Below are positions 56,846 through 64,000 of a DNA stretch of 64,000 bases, piece by piece. The DNA lies in assembly GCF_019801465.1 (NCBI RefSeq), contig NZ_JAHVJA010000008.1:62001-126000 (forward strand), written 5' to 3'. Numbering within the stretch: the first letter of the stretch is position 1; every line of letters starts with the position of its first letter. Both the position numbers and the translations under genes were made by a program. The notes beneath the pieces are model-generated. The model saw only the letters and a list, made by a program, of their open reading frames with translations, did not search any database and was not told the DNA's origin. The stretch comes from Leisingera daeponensis (lineage in GTDB: Bacteria > Pseudomonadota > Alphaproteobacteria > Rhodobacterales > Rhodobacteraceae).

Positions 56846-56910
56846 CTGCTTAACTGTACCGGAATATAGATTGACCCGCGCGGACGAGCCGCGTAATGCG
56901 GCTTGATACC

Positions 56911-56955
56911 TGCCACAACGGCTTCCTGGCGTGGCAAGGATGAACCAATGGAGCA
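56911..56955 (+). promoter_or_regulatory. SAM/SAH-type riboswitch upstream of metK
   Basis: TGCCAC (56911-56916) pairs with GTGGCA (56931-56936) around a loop containing AACGGCTTCCTGGC. The downstream AATGGAGCA (56947-56955) can form the pseudoknot with the loop GCTTCC, which includes the GGAG ribosome-binding site of metK. This is the compact SAM/SAH aptamer known from Rhodobacterales in exactly this position; ligand binding should hide the ribosome-binding site and turn translation off. Confidence 0.93.
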
Positions 56956-56961
56956 CTTTTC

Positions 56962-58143
56962 ATGACCCGTATGAACTACACCTTCACTTCGGAATCAGTA
57001 TCCGAAGGCCATCCGGATAAGGTCTGCGACCGCATTTCCGATGCTGTTCTGGACGCTTTCCTGGCGGAGGAGCCCGAAGCACGTGTGGCAGCCGAGACTT
57101 TCGCCACCACGAACCGTGTTGTCATCGGGGGCGAAGTCGGCTTGTCCGACAAAGACAAACTGCACAGCTACATGGGCAAAATCGACGAGATCGCCCGCGC
57201 TTGCATCAAGGATATCGGTTACGAGCAGGATAAGTTCCACCACGAGACCGTGGAAGTGACCAACCTACTGCACGAGCAGTCCGCCCATATCGCGCAGGGT
57301 GTTGACGCCTCGGGTGACAAGGACGAGGGGGCCGGCGATCAAGGCATCATGTTCGGCTTTGCCACCAACGAAACCGACGCGCTGATGCCCGCGCCTATCC
57401 AGTTCAGCCACGCAATCCTGCGCCGCCTCGCCGAGGTGCGCAAGAACGGCGCTGAGCCGGCGCTTGGCCCGGATGCGAAATCGCAGCTGTCGGTGGTCTA
57501 TGAAGGCGGCAAGCCGGTGGGCGTCAGCTCGCTGGTGCTGTCCACCCAGCATCTGGACGAAAGCCTGACCTCTGCCGATATCCGCGCTATCGTTGAACCT
57601 TACATCCGCGAAACCCTGCCCGAGGGCTGGCTGACGGCGGAAACCCAGTGGCATGTGAACCCGACCGGAAAATTCGTTATCGGCGGTCCGGATGGCGATG
57701 CGGGCCTGACCGGGCGCAAGATCATCGTGGACACATACGGCGGCGCAGCGCCGCACGGCGGAGGCGCCTTCTCCGGCAAGGATCCGACCAAGGTGGACCG
57801 CTCGGCGGCTTATGCCGCGCGCTACCTGGCCAAGAATGTGGTGGCCGCGGGCATGGCGGAGAAATGCACCATCCAGCTGTCTTATGCGATCGGCGTGTCC
57901 AAACCCTTGTCGATCTATGCCGAAACCCATGGCACCGGCGAGGTCGACCCGGCGGCGATCGAACGCGCTATTGATCAGGTCATGGACTTGACCCCGCGCG
58001 GCATCCGCTCGCATTTGGGGCTGAACAAGCCGATCTACCAGCGCACGGCAGCTTACGGCCATTTCGGCCGCGAGCCGGAAGCGGACGGCGGCTTCAGCTG
58101 GGAGCGCACCGACCTGGCCGAGGCGCTGAAGAAAGCGGTTTGA
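56962..58143 (+). CDS. metK: S-adenosylmethionine synthase
   Basis: 393 residues. [56 protein letters not shown] and [20 protein letters not shown] are the family signatures. It makes SAM from methionine and ATP. The compact riboswitch directly upstream overlaps its ribosome-binding site, so SAM probably represses its translation. A terminator follows. Confidence 0.98.
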   Translation: MTRMNYTFTSESVSEGHPDKVCDRISDAVLDAFLAEEPEARVAAETFATTNRVVIGGEVGLSDKDKLHSYMGKIDEIARACIKDIGYEQDKFHHETVEVTNLLHEQSAHIAQGVDASGDKDEGAGDQGIMFGFATNETDALMPAPIQFSHAILRRLAEVRKNGAEPALGPDAKSQLSVVYEGGKPVGVSSLVLSTQHLDESLTSADIRAIVEPYIRETLPEGWLTAETQWHVNPTGKFVIGGPDGDAGLTGRKIIVDTYGGAAPHGGGAFSGKDPTKVDRSAAYAARYLAKNVVAAGMAEKCTIQLSYAIGVSKPLSIYAETHGTGEVDPAAIERAIDQVMDLTPRGIRSHLGLNKPIYQRTAAYGHFGREPEADGGFSWERTDLAEALKKAV

Positions 58144-58157
58144 GGCCGGGACATGAC

Positions 58158-58185
58158 AAAAAGCGGGCCGTAGGGCCCGCTTTTT
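58158..58185 (+). terminator. Rho-independent terminator after metK
   Basis: A 12-bp stem (58158-58169 with 58174-58185), GTAG loop, ending in a T run, 15 bases after the stop. Confidence 0.93.
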
Positions 58186-58416
58186 CATTTCAGGGCGGCT
58201 CCCGCCTTGCTCGGCGCATTCGCTGAATGCACCTCGCCCGTTGGGCACGGCGCCTTGCTGCGCTGCGGCGCACCGGTCAGCACTGCTGACCGGATGTTTC
58301 GCGCGCGAAACATTTGGACAGAACCGCTGACCTGTTGGGGGTGGAGCGAAACGGAAGCCTGCGCCATAGTGCAGGGCAAGGTTCTTTCGGCTGCCGGGGC
58401 TGCAATTTTGCGCAAA

Positions 58417-58974
58417 ATGCTTATCCTTTCCTTCTTGGTTCTGATGTCTGCTGCCGCCGCTAGGGAGGCTTTGCCGCAGAAATTCAGTCTGCAGGGAAAG
58501 ACACTGGTTTATGACACCGAAACAGATGTGACAGACGGGCTGGCGGAGATCACCGAAGAGGACGTCGCGCACCTGCGGGATATCCTGAAGCAAAGCCCTG
58601 AGATTTCCGAATTGCAGCTCAACAGCGTCGGTGGCAGTGTTTACGCTGGCGAGGAAATTGCCGGGCTGGTTTTGGAGTACGGGCTGGACACTCTGGTCGA
58701 CGGCACCTGCATCAGCGCCTGCGTGGATGTCTTCCTGGCGGGCGAACGCAGGCGCCGCCGCTGGGCAACCCCGTTCGAATTCGGCTCCTGGATCTACGAA
58801 GATACCCAGCGCGAAGTCTACGAGCATCTCAGCTACATGGTGGCACGTGGAGTGGAACCTGGTTTTGCCATCGAAACGTTGCGCACCGACCCGGACGGGG
58901 AGTGGTACCCCAGCCGTCTGCGGCTGATCGCGGCCGGTGTTCTGCGCGAGTTGCGGCCGGGGCAAACCCCCTAG
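58417..58974 (+). CDS. Exported ClpP/crotonase-like hypothetical protein
   Basis: 185 residues from ATG 58417, chosen because it gives a signal peptide (MLILSFLVLMSAAAA); upstream codons are noise. LQLNSVGGSVYAGEEIAGLV is the oxyanion-like strand of ClpP folds and GTCISACVDVFLAGERRRR supplies the putative nucleophile Ser100 within C-x-S-x-C. The protein at 15939-16439 has the same motif. The function is unknown; periplasmic placement is inferred from the signal peptide. Confidence 0.75.
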   Translation: MLILSFLVLMSAAAAREALPQKFSLQGKTLVYDTETDVTDGLAEITEEDVAHLRDILKQSPEISELQLNSVGGSVYAGEEIAGLVLEYGLDTLVDGTCISACVDVFLAGERRRRRWATPFEFGSWIYEDTQREVYEHLSYMVARGVEPGFAIETLRTDPDGEWYPSRLRLIAAGVLRELRPGQTP

Positions 58975-59053
58975 ATGGCTTGACCCGCGGGCCTGCTTGC
59001 GGCACAGGGGCGGCCAGCCTTTCACAAGACGCCTCAAACAGGAGCCCAGACGC

Positions 59054-59830
59054 ATGTCCGGCGACCAGAAGCCCCGCGACGACCAGTCCAAGGATGCCCA
59101 GCCTGCCGCCACCAATGCGGCTGAAAAACACGCCAGCGGCGCGCCCTGGCGCAACTTCTACGGCCGCTTCAAGGGTAAGACCCTGAAGGACAGCCAGAAG
59201 CGTTATCTGGACGAGGACCTGGCGAGTCTCAGCCCCGGTGCAGTCGGCTGGGATGAAAACCCGGACCGTGTCCCTCTGGACCTGGATGCGTTGTTTGGCG
59301 GCAAGGATGTCTGGCTCGAAGTCGGCTTTGGCGGCGGTGAGCATCTGGTGCATCAGGCTGTCAGCAACCCGGGCGTTGGCATCATCGGCGCCGAGCCCTT
59401 CATCAACGGTGTGGCCATGCTGCTGGGCAAAATCCGCAGTGCGGGCGCGGACAATATCGCCGTGCACCCCGGCGATGCCCGCGACCTGATGGATGTGCTG
59501 CCGGAGGCGTCCGTTTCGCGCGCCTTTCTGCTTTATCCCGATCCCTGGCCCAAGGCCCGCCACCATCGCCGCCGCTTTGTGACGCAAGAGCATCTGGAGC
59601 CGCTGGCCCGCTGCCTGAAACCGGGCGCGATCTTCCGGGTGGCAACCGACATTCCCGACTATGTGCGCCAGACCTTGGAAGAAGTGCCCAAAGCCGGTTT
59701 CGAATGGCTGGCGGAAGGCCCCGCCGACTGGCGCCAGCCCTGGGGCGACTGGATCTCGACCCGCTACGAACAGAAGGCCCTGCGCGAGGGGCGCACCCCG
59801 CATTACCTGACCTTCCGCCGCTTGGGCTGA
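59054..59830 (+). CDS. trmB: tRNA (guanine-N7-)-methyltransferase
   Basis: 258 residues from ATG 59054. After a hydrophilic N-terminal extension come WLEVGFGGGEHLVHQA (SAM-binding), IGAEPFINGVAMLL, the tRNA-contact SRAFLLYPDPWPKARHHRRR and FRVATDIPDYVR. It forms m7G46 in tRNA. TrmB following metK is a common Rhodobacterales order; here the ClpP-like gene lies between. Confidence 0.96.
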   Translation: MSGDQKPRDDQSKDAQPAATNAAEKHASGAPWRNFYGRFKGKTLKDSQKRYLDEDLASLSPGAVGWDENPDRVPLDLDALFGGKDVWLEVGFGGGEHLVHQAVSNPGVGIIGAEPFINGVAMLLGKIRSAGADNIAVHPGDARDLMDVLPEASVSRAFLLYPDPWPKARHHRRRFVTQEHLEPLARCLKPGAIFRVATDIPDYVRQTLEEVPKAGFEWLAEGPADWRQPWGDWISTRYEQKALREGRTPHYLTFRRLG

Positions 59831-59916
59831 GGGCAATTAGGCTGGACCGGCCAGAACCAATCCGTTACCGATAGCGCAAACGAACAGACGAACGACCGAC
59901 AGACGAAGGAAGCCCC

Positions 59917-61263
59917 ATGTCCGGACACGGCACGCCCATCCCGATGACCTCCCACCGTGCTGGCCCGCTCAAGGGCGTGGCGGAGGTGCCCGGCGACAAG
60001 TCGATCTCGCACAGGTCGCTGATTCTGGGCGCATTGGCTGTGGGGGAGACGAAAATTTCCGGCCTGCTGGAAGGCGAGGATGTGCTGGACACCGCCAAGG
60101 CGATGCAGGCTTTCGGTGCCGAGGTGGTGAACCACGGCGGCGGCAACTGGTCGGTGTTCGGCGTCGGCGTCGGCGGCTTCGCCGAGCCGGACAATGTGAT
60201 CGACTGCGGCAATTCCGGCACCGGGGTGCGGCTGATCATGGGGGTGATGGCAACCTCGCCGATCACCGCGACTTTCACCGGCGATGCCTCGCTGAACAAG
60301 CGCCCGATGGCGCGCGTGACGGATCCTCTGGCGCTGTTCGGCACCCAGTCCGTGGGCCGCTCCGGCGGCCGCCTGCCGATGACCATCGTCGGCGCCGCGG
60401 ATCCGGTGCCGGTGCGTTATGAGGTGCCGGTGCCGTCGGCACAGGTGAAATCGGCGGTGCTGTTTGCGGGCCTGAATGCGCCCGGTAAGACCGTGGTGAT
60501 CGAGAAGGAAGCGACCCGCGATCATACCGAGCGGATGCTGGCCGGTTTCGGGGCTGAGATCACCACCGAAGAGACCGACGAGGGCCGCGTCATCACCCTG
60601 ACCGGCCGGCCCGAGCTGAACCCGCAGGTCATCGCGGTGCCCCGCGATCCGTCCTCCGCGGCCTTCCCGGTCTGCGCGGCGCTGATCACCCCCGGTTCTG
60701 ATGTGCTGGTGCCGAACATCGGCCTGAACCCGACCCGCGCGGGTCTGTACTACACTCTGCAGGACATGGGTGCTGACCTGACGTTTGAAAACATGCGTGA
60801 AGAGGGCGGCGAGCCGGTTGCCGATCTGCGTGCCAAGTATTCGCCCAATATGAAGGGCATTGAGGTGCCGCCGGAGCGTGCGGCCTCAATGATCGACGAA
60901 TACCCGGTGCTGTCGGTTGTCGCTGCCTTTGCCGAAGGCAACACCATGATGGCCGGCGTCAAGGAGCTGCGGGTCAAAGAAAGCGACCGGATCGACGCGA
61001 TGGCCAGGGGGTTGCGCGCCAATGGTGTCACCGTCGAGGAAGGCGAGGACTGGTGGCAGGTCACCGGCCTCGGCATCGACGGGGTGGCCGGTGGCGGCAC
61101 CTGCGAGAGCTTCCTGGACCACCGCATCGCCATGTCCTTCATGGTGATGGGCATGGGTGCGCAAAATGCAGTTTCAGTCGATGACGGCACCCCGATTGCG
61201 ACCTCTTTCCCGATCTTCGAAAGCCTGATGGGCAACCTCGGGGCCAAGCTGGAGCGCACATGA
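59917..61263 (+). CDS. aroA: 3-phosphoshikimate 1-carboxyvinyltransferase (EPSP synthase)
   Basis: 448 residues. [65 protein letters not shown] and [13 protein letters not shown] are conserved EPSP-synthase segments; the early GNSGTGVRL loop has Gly where class I enzymes do, and the length fits the alphaproteobacterial class. It joins PEP to shikimate-3-phosphate in aromatic amino-acid synthesis. The stop overlaps the cmk start by four bases. Confidence 0.97.
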   Translation: MSGHGTPIPMTSHRAGPLKGVAEVPGDKSISHRSLILGALAVGETKISGLLEGEDVLDTAKAMQAFGAEVVNHGGGNWSVFGVGVGGFAEPDNVIDCGNSGTGVRLIMGVMATSPITATFTGDASLNKRPMARVTDPLALFGTQSVGRSGGRLPMTIVGAADPVPVRYEVPVPSAQVKSAVLFAGLNAPGKTVVIEKEATRDHTERMLAGFGAEITTEETDEGRVITLTGRPELNPQVIAVPRDPSSAAFPVCAALITPGSDVLVPNIGLNPTRAGLYYTLQDMGADLTFENMREEGGEPVADLRAKYSPNMKGIEVPPERAASMIDEYPVLSVVAAFAEGNTMMAGVKELRVKESDRIDAMARGLRANGVTVEEGEDWWQVTGLGIDGVAGGGTCESFLDHRIAMSFMVMGMGAQNAVSVDDGTPIATSFPIFESLMGNLGAKLERT

Positions 61264-61883
61264 GCGAGAGCTTTACTATCGCCGTCGACGGGCCTGCGGC
61301 TGCGGGTAAGGGCACGTTGTCAAAGGCGCTGGCCGCCCGCTACGGCTTCGGCCATCTGGACACCGGGCTTCTGTACCGTGCTGTTGGGGCGAAGATGCTA
61401 GACGGTGCGGCACCGGTGGAAGCCGCGCAGAACCTGACGCCCGAGGACCTGGCGCGTGACGATCTGCGCGGGCCGGAAGTGGCGCAGGCGGCTTCCAAGG
61501 TTGCGGTGATTGCTGAGGTGCGCGCGGCTCTGGTGGATTTTCAGCGTGCTTTTGCCCGCCGTGCAGGCGGCGCAGTGCTGGACGGGCGCGACATCGGTAC
61601 GGTGATCTGCCCCTATGCCCAGGTGAAGTTCTTTGTCACCGCCAGCGCAGAGGTCCGTGCCCGGCGCCGGTTTCTGGAGTTGGCGGCGGCAGGCAAGGTG
61701 ACAACTCTGGAAGAGGTTCTGGGCGACGTTAAAGCCCGTGACGATCGCGACATGAACCGCGCCGAGGCGCCGCTGCGCCCGGCGGCCGATGCGGTTCTGA
61801 TCGACACCAGTGACCTGAGCATCGAGGAAGCATTGGAGAAGGCGGCCGCGGTGGTGGACGCCTTGCGCAAAGCCGCCAGCTGA
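61260..61883 (+). CDS. cmk: Cytidylate kinase
   Basis: 207 residues. P-loop [68 protein letters not shown] and [20 protein letters not shown] are standard. It phosphorylates CMP and dCMP. Co-transcribed with aroA, a frequent pairing in bacteria. Confidence 0.97.
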   Translation: MSESFTIAVDGPAAAGKGTLSKALAARYGFGHLDTGLLYRAVGAKMLDGAAPVEAAQNLTPEDLARDDLRGPEVAQAASKVAVIAEVRAALVDFQRAFARRAGGAVLDGRDIGTVICPYAQVKFFVTASAEVRARRRFLELAAAGKVTTLEEVLGDVKARDDRDMNRAEAPLRPAADAVLIDTSDLSIEEALEKAAAVVDALRKAAS

Positions 61884-61980
61884 CCGGGCGGCCGTCGCTT
61901 CACCTCACTGATCTGTGCATGGTGCCGTGCGCTATCGCACTGTACCCTGCGGCAGGGCGGATCAAAGAGGAGTTGGCGCC

Positions 61981-62505
61981 ATGGCCTGGCTGCGGACAAT
62001 CTTGATGGCATCTGTTCTGGCCGCACCTGTATTCGCCCAGGGCGCGCCAGAACCGCCGATGACTTATGAACGGCTGGGGCGGATTCTCTTTGCTCTGGAT
62101 GACAAGGCGCAGCCGGTCGGGCGTGGGTTTCAGCTGAGTATCTCCGGGGTGCCGATGCTGGTTGTTACTGACCCGGCAGCGGACCGGATGCGGGCGATGG
62201 TGCCGCTGCGCCCCGCAGAGGGGCTGACTGCGGAAGAACTGATGCGTATGATGCAGGCCAACTTCGACACCGCGCTGGATGCGCGCTATGCAGTTGCCAA
62301 GGGGCAGTTGTGGGCGGTGTTCATTCACCCCCTGTCGCCGCTGCAGAAGGATCAGCTGATTTCCGCGCTGGGCCAGACAGTTAACATCGCGCGCACTTAC
62401 GGAACGCTCTACACCGGCGGGGCCCTGCAATTCGGCGGCGGCGACAGCCCGGGGATACAGCGCCAGCTGATTGAGGAATTACTGAAAAAGGGGGAGGAGA
62501 TCTGA
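61981..62505 (+). CDS. Small exported protein of unknown function
   Basis: 174 residues with an AGAGGAG site. A signal peptide (MAWLRTILMASVLAAPVFA) leads to an alpha/beta domain (MTYERLGRILFALDDKAQPV, LRPAEGLTAEELMRMMQANF, YAVAKGQLWAVFIHPLSPLQ) that resembles the type III secretion chaperone-like fold, but no family can be assigned. The C-terminus is a charged helix (LIEELLKKGEEI). It stands alone between cmk and the amidohydrolase. Confidence 0.75.
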   Translation: MAWLRTILMASVLAAPVFAQGAPEPPMTYERLGRILFALDDKAQPVGRGFQLSISGVPMLVVTDPAADRMRAMVPLRPAEGLTAEELMRMMQANFDTALDARYAVAKGQLWAVFIHPLSPLQKDQLISALGQTVNIARTYGTLYTGGALQFGGGDSPGIQRQLIEELLKKGEEI

Positions 62506-62671
62506 GGCCATGCCCGGTTTCCTGCGGGCTGCGTCTGCCCCAAAGTCGTCAGTACGATTTTCGCCGGAAATTGGCGAATACAGAATGAATTTCGTCACCT
62601 GAAAATCGTAATATTACGAACCAAGTCACGAGCGGCAGCTATTTTCGCCGCACGTAGCTTGGAGAGTGCAT

Positions 62672-63826
62672 ATGGCAAGCTTTCAGGAGCGCCTGACCGA
62701 GATGCGCCGGGATTTTCACCGGCACCCTGAACTTGGCTTTCAGGAAGACCGCACCAAGGCAAAGGTGGCGGAACAGCTTCGCTCACTTGGCCTGGAAGTG
62801 CATGAGGGCGCTGGCGTCATCGGGCTGCTGAGCGCTGGGGCGGGCAACCGTGCCATCGGTTTGCGCGCAGACATGGATGCGCTGCCGATCACCGAAACCT
62901 CTGTTCATGATTATGTCTCCGAAGCGCCCGGCAAAATGCATGCCTGCGGGCATGACGGTCATATGACGATGCTTCTTGGGGCTGCGGAGCGTCTGGTGCA
63001 GGAGAAGGGGTTTGACGGCACCGTCGTATTCATCTTCCAGCCGAACGAGGAACACGGTCTGGGCGCGCAGGCGATGATCGCGGAAGGGCTGCTGGAACAA
63101 TTTCCGATCGAGGAAGTCTATGCAATCCACAACCTGCCCGGCGCACCAGCGGGGCAGGTCTCGACCCGGCCCGGCCAGATCTGCAACAGCGAAAGCCTCT
63201 TTGAAATCACCGTCAAGGGGCAGGGCGGCCATGCTTCGATGCCGCAGGCGGGGGTGGATGCCATTACCGTCGGAGCCGAGATGGTCCTGGCGCTGCAGAC
63301 CATCGTCGCGCGCAAGCTGGCACCGGGTGCCGGCGCGGTGGTGTCAGTGACCGAATTCGTGACCGACGGCCAGCGCAACGTGCTGCCAGGCCTCGCAGTG
63401 CTGAAAGGCGACGTGCGCGCGAGGGTGCCCGAAGACCGCGAGGCAATCGAGCGCTTTATGCGCCAGATTGCCGCCGGTGTCGCCGCGACCCACGGGGTGG
63501 AAGCCGAGGTGAGCTTTAACACCGAGTTTGTCGAGACCATCAATGCGGCAGAACCTGCTGAGGCCGCCTGCCGGGCGGGTGAGGCCGCAGGCTGCGAAGT
63601 GATCCGCAACCGCCCGCCGATGAGCTTTTCCGAAGATTTCGCCCATTTCACGGCTGCCGTGCCGGGCTGCTTCCTGCTCCTGGGGAATGGCGAGGAGGGG
63701 CCTTACGGCAAACCGCTGCATTCGGCGGATTATGATTTCAACGACGCGCTGCTGCCCATCGGTGCGGAGTTCTGGGTGCAGCTGGTGCGTGACCGGCTGC
63801 CTGCCGAAAAGGCCTGGCCGCGTTGA
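62672..63826 (+). CDS. M20-family amidohydrolase (hippurate-hydrolase type)
   Basis: 384 residues from ATG 62672 (GGAG at good spacing). RRDFHRHPELGFQEDRTKAK, LRADMDALPITE, the metal-site HACGHDGHMTMLLG, FIFQPNEEHGLGAQAM and GQGGHASMPQAGVDAI are diagnostic, with HSADYDFND near the end. Family members hydrolyse N-acyl amino acids or related amides with two metals in the cytosol. The substrate is unknown. A further peptidase-like gene begins downstream. Confidence 0.94.
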   Translation: MASFQERLTEMRRDFHRHPELGFQEDRTKAKVAEQLRSLGLEVHEGAGVIGLLSAGAGNRAIGLRADMDALPITETSVHDYVSEAPGKMHACGHDGHMTMLLGAAERLVQEKGFDGTVVFIFQPNEEHGLGAQAMIAEGLLEQFPIEEVYAIHNLPGAPAGQVSTRPGQICNSESLFEITVKGQGGHASMPQAGVDAITVGAEMVLALQTIVARKLAPGAGAVVSVTEFVTDGQRNVLPGLAVLKGDVRARVPEDREAIERFMRQIAAGVAATHGVEAEVSFNTEFVETINAAEPAEAACRAGEAAGCEVIRNRPPMSFSEDFAHFTAAVPGCFLLLGNGEEGPYGKPLHSADYDFNDALLPIGAEFWVQLVRDRLPAEKAWPR

Positions 63827-63950
63827 ACCGGTCTGCTGCCGCAGCTGAAAATGAACTTCGGGGCGCTCAAGGGCGCTCCAGCGCGGCCAGCCGGTTCCGG
63901 AGATTCCTCCGGTCCGGCGGCCATGGCCGCGAACAAGAAAGGAAATGATC

Positions 63951-64000
63951 ATGCCCGAGGCTCCCGCCCGCGGTTTTCCCGAGTCTGAATTTGCCGCCCG
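63951..64000 (+). CDS. Start of a further gene, cut by the window end
   Basis: ATG 63951 has AAAGGA at good spacing (ATG 63945 is too close). Only about 16 residues are visible (MPEAPARGFPESEFAAR). The RGFPxSEF-like start recalls M24 (creatinase/Xaa-Pro) peptidases, which often neighbour M20 enzymes, but the evidence is too short to rely on. Confidence 0.45.
   Translation, partial: MPEAPARGFPESEFAA

Overview
The window is GC-rich, densely coding DNA that looks like the chromosome of a marine Roseobacter-group alphaproteobacterium (Rhodobacteraceae, Leisingera/Phaeobacter/Ruegeria-like). The pointers are a SAM/SAH-type riboswitch in front of metK, a TMAO/betaine-type ABC importer (tmoXWV) beside a TorTSR sensor system, a TRAP importer with an amino-acid lyase, and the order miaB..phoH-ybeY-corC-lnt-metK-trmB..aroA-cmk. 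No nucleotide or protein database was searched; all family names come from reading motifs.

Region 1 (1-22.5 kb) is an exopolysaccharide locus. Two LuxR-type regulators sit at its left edge, divergently oriented. They are followed by a GT4 glycosyltransferase with a tandemly duplicated 3' end, the four dTDP-L-rhamnose genes (rfbCBDA), a Wza-type export lipoprotein, an NAD-dependent epimerase, a priming sugar transferase, a WbpM/CapD-type NDP-sugar dehydratase, and a yjbH-yjbF-yjbE-like set. An exosortase E/CAAX-protease fusion then precedes a GDP-mannose branch (manC, wcaI-like, gmd). No Wzx flippase, Wzy polymerase or Wzc co-polymerase is visible, so the pathway needs genes outside the window.

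Region 2 (22.5-29.3 kb) starts with a gene-poor stretch. It then holds a small stress-type group (CsbD, general-stress PPOX protein, a small hypothetical, a Na+/H+ antiporter) with a GGAAC-N16-CGTT promoter-like element, a tRNA-Arg(ACG), a GNAT acetyltransferase and a class III cyclase/TPR protein.

Region 3 (29.3-34 kb, minus strand) is the most unusual part. A YcaO enzyme and a TfuA-like partner are translationally coupled, followed by a cytosolic-looking thermolysin-like zinc protease and a 192-residue protein ending in six perfect VSGAK repeats. I propose this as an uncharacterised peptide/protein-backbone modification system whose substrate is the repeat tail.

Region 4 (34-49 kb) is a small-nitrogen-compound module. 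TorT, TorS and TorR adjoin tmoX-tmoW-tmoV, with three tor-box-like repeats between torR and tmoX, then a GlxA-type AraC regulator. After a shared hairpin come dctM, dctQ, dctP and a diaminopropionate-ammonia-lyase-like PLP enzyme on the minus strand, with a divergent Lrp/AsnC regulator.

Region 5 (49-64 kb) is housekeeping: a GT2-like gene, miaB, two small secreted proteins sharing one domain, phoH, ybeY, corC, lnt, riboswitch-metK, a ClpP-like periplasmic protein, trmB, aroA, cmk, a small exported protein, an M20 amidohydrolase and the first codons of a further gene.
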